Made by a program: the position numbers and the translations under genes | In this document: positions 21,682-22,418 of the stretch, in pieces | Position numbering within the stretch: position 1 is the first letter of the stretch | Layout of the letters: the number at the start of each line of letters is the position of its first letter | Notes under the pieces: model-generated | Database searches by the model: none | The model's input: the letters and a program-made list of their open reading frames with translations, nothing else | What the model was told of the DNA's origin: nothing | From: a virus | Strand: one strand, 5' to 3' | Virus record (IMG/VR): IMGVR_UViG_3300010354_000737 | Coordinates: 1 to 22,418 of that record | DNA length: 22,418 bases

Positions 21682-21852
21682 TCAATCGGCATATCCATCG
21701 TCATCGTCATAAAATACTTCGTCGTAATCGTTTAGGTAAGGAGAAATCTCTTCGTACTTGTATGAATCTACGTCAGAATAAATTTCTGATTTAAGACATC
21801 CAACTAGAGATTCAAGATTTTGTACTATTAGTTTTAATTTTTCTTTGTCCAT
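21682..21852 (-). CDS. Small acidic protein upstream of thyX, function unknown
   Basis: 56 aa. M-D-K-E-K-L-K-L-I-V-Q-N-L-E-S-L-V starts an amphipathic helix; Y-S-D-V-D-S-Y-K-Y-E-E follows, and the tail is D-Y-D-E-V-F-Y-D-D-D-D-G. Similar short acidic proteins occur in cyanophages, from memory. The gene lies 25 bases from a strong promoter and no clear Shine-Dalgarno site is visible. Its stop is 10 bases before the preferred thyX start. The opposite-frame reading of its tail creates the repetitive M-T-M-T-M-D-M extension of thyX. Function unknown; acidic small proteins sometimes act as DNA mimics or inhibitors, but nothing here shows that. Confidence 0.75.
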   Translation of the reverse strand: MDKEKLKLIVQNLESLVGCLKSEIYSDVDSYKYEEISPYLNDYDEVFYDDDDGYAD

Positions 21853-21876
21853 TTATTAACTAATACTAACACAATG

Positions 21877-21905
21877 ATTATAGACAAAAAAAGAGGGGGA
21901 GTCAA
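21877..21905 (-). promoter_or_regulatory. Strong sigma70-type promoter for the 56-aa gene and thyX
   Basis: Minus strand TTGACT (21900-21905), a 17-base spacer (21883-21899) and a perfect TATAAT (21877-21882). The start site is expected near 21870, about 18 bases before the ATG at 21852. The -35 box lies in the loop and stem of the preceding terminator. It is the best host-type promoter in the window and suggests early expression of thyX. Confidence 0.85.
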
Positions 21906-21915
21906 GTCCCCCTCT
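21886..21915 (-). terminator. Intrinsic terminator after the 32-aa gene
   Basis: Minus strand AGAGGGGGA (21907-21915), loop CTTGAC, TCCCCCTCT (21892-21900), then a T run to 21886. The stem is nine perfect base pairs, GC-rich. It ends the transcript of the DUF4278-like and 32-aa genes. Its loop and 3' arm also form the -35 box of the next promoter. Confidence 0.93.
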
Positions 21916-21918
21916 GTA

Positions 21919-22017
21919 TTATTTTGATGCTACTAGAGTAGCAAGAGATGCTTTTTGGCGTCTCTCTTCTTTTTGCTTTTGTTCTTTAATAAGTTGAAGG
22001 AAGTTTAAACTTTTCAT
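21919..22017 (-). CDS. 32-aa basic peptide, function unknown
   Basis: 32 aa: a short hydrophobic start (M-K-S-L-N-F-L-Q-L-I) then a strongly charged helix K-E-Q-K-Q-K-E-E-R-R-Q-K, ending A-S-L-A-T-L-V-A-S-K. AAGGAGG lies 10 bases before the ATG, inside the preceding gene, and the ATG overlaps the previous stop (TGATG). The gene ends directly before a strong terminator, which supports real translation. No family is recognised. Confidence 0.65.
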   Translation of the reverse strand: MKSLNFLQLIKEQKQKEERRQKASLATLVASK

Positions 22018-22154
22018 CACTTATGCCCCTCCTTTACAAACTTAACACCACGATAGGTTTCGTTGTATTGTTGGGGTTGTTGCATCATTTGCTGTTGATA
22101 CTCAAGACGTTTTTGAGTATCGTATTCAACACCACGATAGACGACTTTCGACAT
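22017..22154 (-). CDS. DUF4278-like small protein
   Basis: 45 aa with two repeated Y-R-G-V motifs: Y-R-G-V-E-Y (6-11) and Y-R-G-V-K-F (34-39), separated by a Gln-rich stretch. Tyr-Arg-Gly motifs of this type mark DUF4278, a small-protein family of cyanobacteria and their phages. AAGGAG lies 7 bases before the ATG. It is coupled to the 32-aa gene by TGATG overlap. The family function is unknown. A hairpin-bearing leader precedes the gene. Confidence 0.75.
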   Translation of the reverse strand: MSKVVYRGVEYDTQKRLEYQQQMMQQPQQYNETYRGVKFVKEGHK

Positions 22155-22186
22155 TGGTTTTCTCCTTAGTTTTTGAGGTTAAAGAG

Positions 22187-22254
22187 CGTTCCTTCAGTCG
22201 GCGTTTGCGTTCGCTATTTGCGAATAGCGAATGAACGATCCGTTCCGCGTCGGC
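22187..22254 (-). repeat. Hairpin leader flanked by imperfect direct repeats
   Basis: Two direct copies of CGTTCC-n(2-4)-GTCGGC (plus strand 22187-22202 and 22241-22254) flank a perfect 9-bp hairpin, TTCGCTATT/AATAGCGAA with a 4-base loop (22210-22231), and a smaller one, GAACG/CGTTC with loop ATC (22233-22245). The area is much richer in GC than its surroundings. No U tract follows the 9-bp stem, so it is not an intrinsic terminator. It lies in the leader of the DUF4278-like gene. It could be a structured RNA element or a protein-binding site. Confidence 0.6.
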
Positions 22255-22272
22255 TTACTTCCGTCCTATTCA

Positions 22273-22281
22273 ATTTTAGCA
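22273..22281 (-). promoter_or_regulatory. Weak candidate extended -10 promoter
   Basis: Minus strand TGC-TAAAAT is one mismatch from TATAAT with a TGn extension, overlapping the stop of the right-edge gene. There is no good -35 box. If used, transcripts would begin near 22266 and include the whole hairpin leader. Confidence 0.3.
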
Positions 22282-22418
22282 CTTAAGTTTTACAACATCC
22301 TTTCGGAGTTCTGAAAGCAATCGGTCTTCTCTTCTTTGGTCTACTACATCGTCGTTTTTAACGATGTCCATTAGTTCCCACGCTGCGTCGCAACTTATTG
22401 TCACCTGATTGGATTTAG
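22276..22418 (-). CDS. Small charged protein (partial, N-terminus off the right edge)
   Basis: The frame is open to the window edge, giving 46 complete sense codons before the TAA at 22276-22278. It reads Q-V-T-I-S-C-D-A-A-W-E-L-M-D-I-V-K-N-D-D-V-V-D and ends D-R-L-L-S-E-L-R-K-D-V-V-K-L-K-C. The second half looks like an amphipathic helix. An internal GTG (V5 here) is a possible start, but the true start is more likely outside the window. No family is recognised. Confidence 0.6.
   Translation of the reverse strand, partial: KSNQVTISCDAAWELMDIVKNDDVVDQRREDRLLSELRKDVVKLKC

Noticed and set aside
21273-21794. Plus-strand frames opposite thyX and the 56-aa gene
   Set aside because: ThyX is clear on the minus strand; the opposite frames have no recognisable protein features.
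1-22418. tRNA genes, CRISPR arrays, integrase or attachment sites
   Set aside because: No cloverleaf-like intergenic sequence, regular spaced repeats or recombinase genes were seen; the gaps between genes are too short to hide a tRNA apart from 22155-22275, which does not fit one.

Overview
The window is a stretch of a T4-like marine cyanophage genome (a contractile-tailed phage of picocyanobacteria, Synechococcus or Prochlorococcus). The evidence is a long run of T4 homologues in recognisable local order (26-51 and 33-59-32), AT-rich tightly packed genes, T4-type late promoters of the form nATAAATA, and genes characteristic of cyanophages and cyanobacteria: ThyX, PhoH, a DUF1825-like protein and a tiny DUF4278-like protein. 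I saw no tRNA, rRNA, CRISPR, insertion sequence or integrase.

Region 1 (1-12792, minus strand) is a baseplate/tail module. In the direction of transcription it holds gp26, gp51, two large tape-measure-like hub proteins (812 and 954 aa; the second carries a tail-lysozyme domain and an M15-like peptidase domain), a gp27-like hub protein, a 72-aa acidic protein, a gp5-like spike/hub protein without a lysozyme domain, and a giant (>1,090 aa) protein with PA14-like modules that runs off the left edge. Late promoters sit before gp26 and before the giant protein.

Region 2 (12793-13291, plus strand) is a small self-contained cassette: extended -10 promoter, two coupled genes for small membrane proteins, and a strong intrinsic terminator. 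It looks like a moron inserted between late genes and is visibly richer in GC.

Region 3 (13290-17073) holds gp54 (minus) and, divergently, gp4, a conserved unknown, gp48 and gp53 (plus). This completes the tail-tube start, the baseplate wedge and head completion.

Region 4 (17074-20952, minus) is the replication/recombination/late-transcription block: an 82-aa unknown, PhoH, a Cas4/MGME1-like nuclease, gp33 (late-transcription co-activator), gp59 (helicase loader), a DUF1825-like protein and gp32 (single-strand binding protein). gp33 is the factor expected to act on the late promoters found elsewhere in the window. gp32 and gp59 are known partners in T4.

Region 5 (20982-22418, minus) has thyX and four very small genes, the last cut by the right edge. 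A textbook sigma70-type promoter overlaps a terminator there, and a GC-rich hairpin leader flanked by repeats precedes the DUF4278-like gene.
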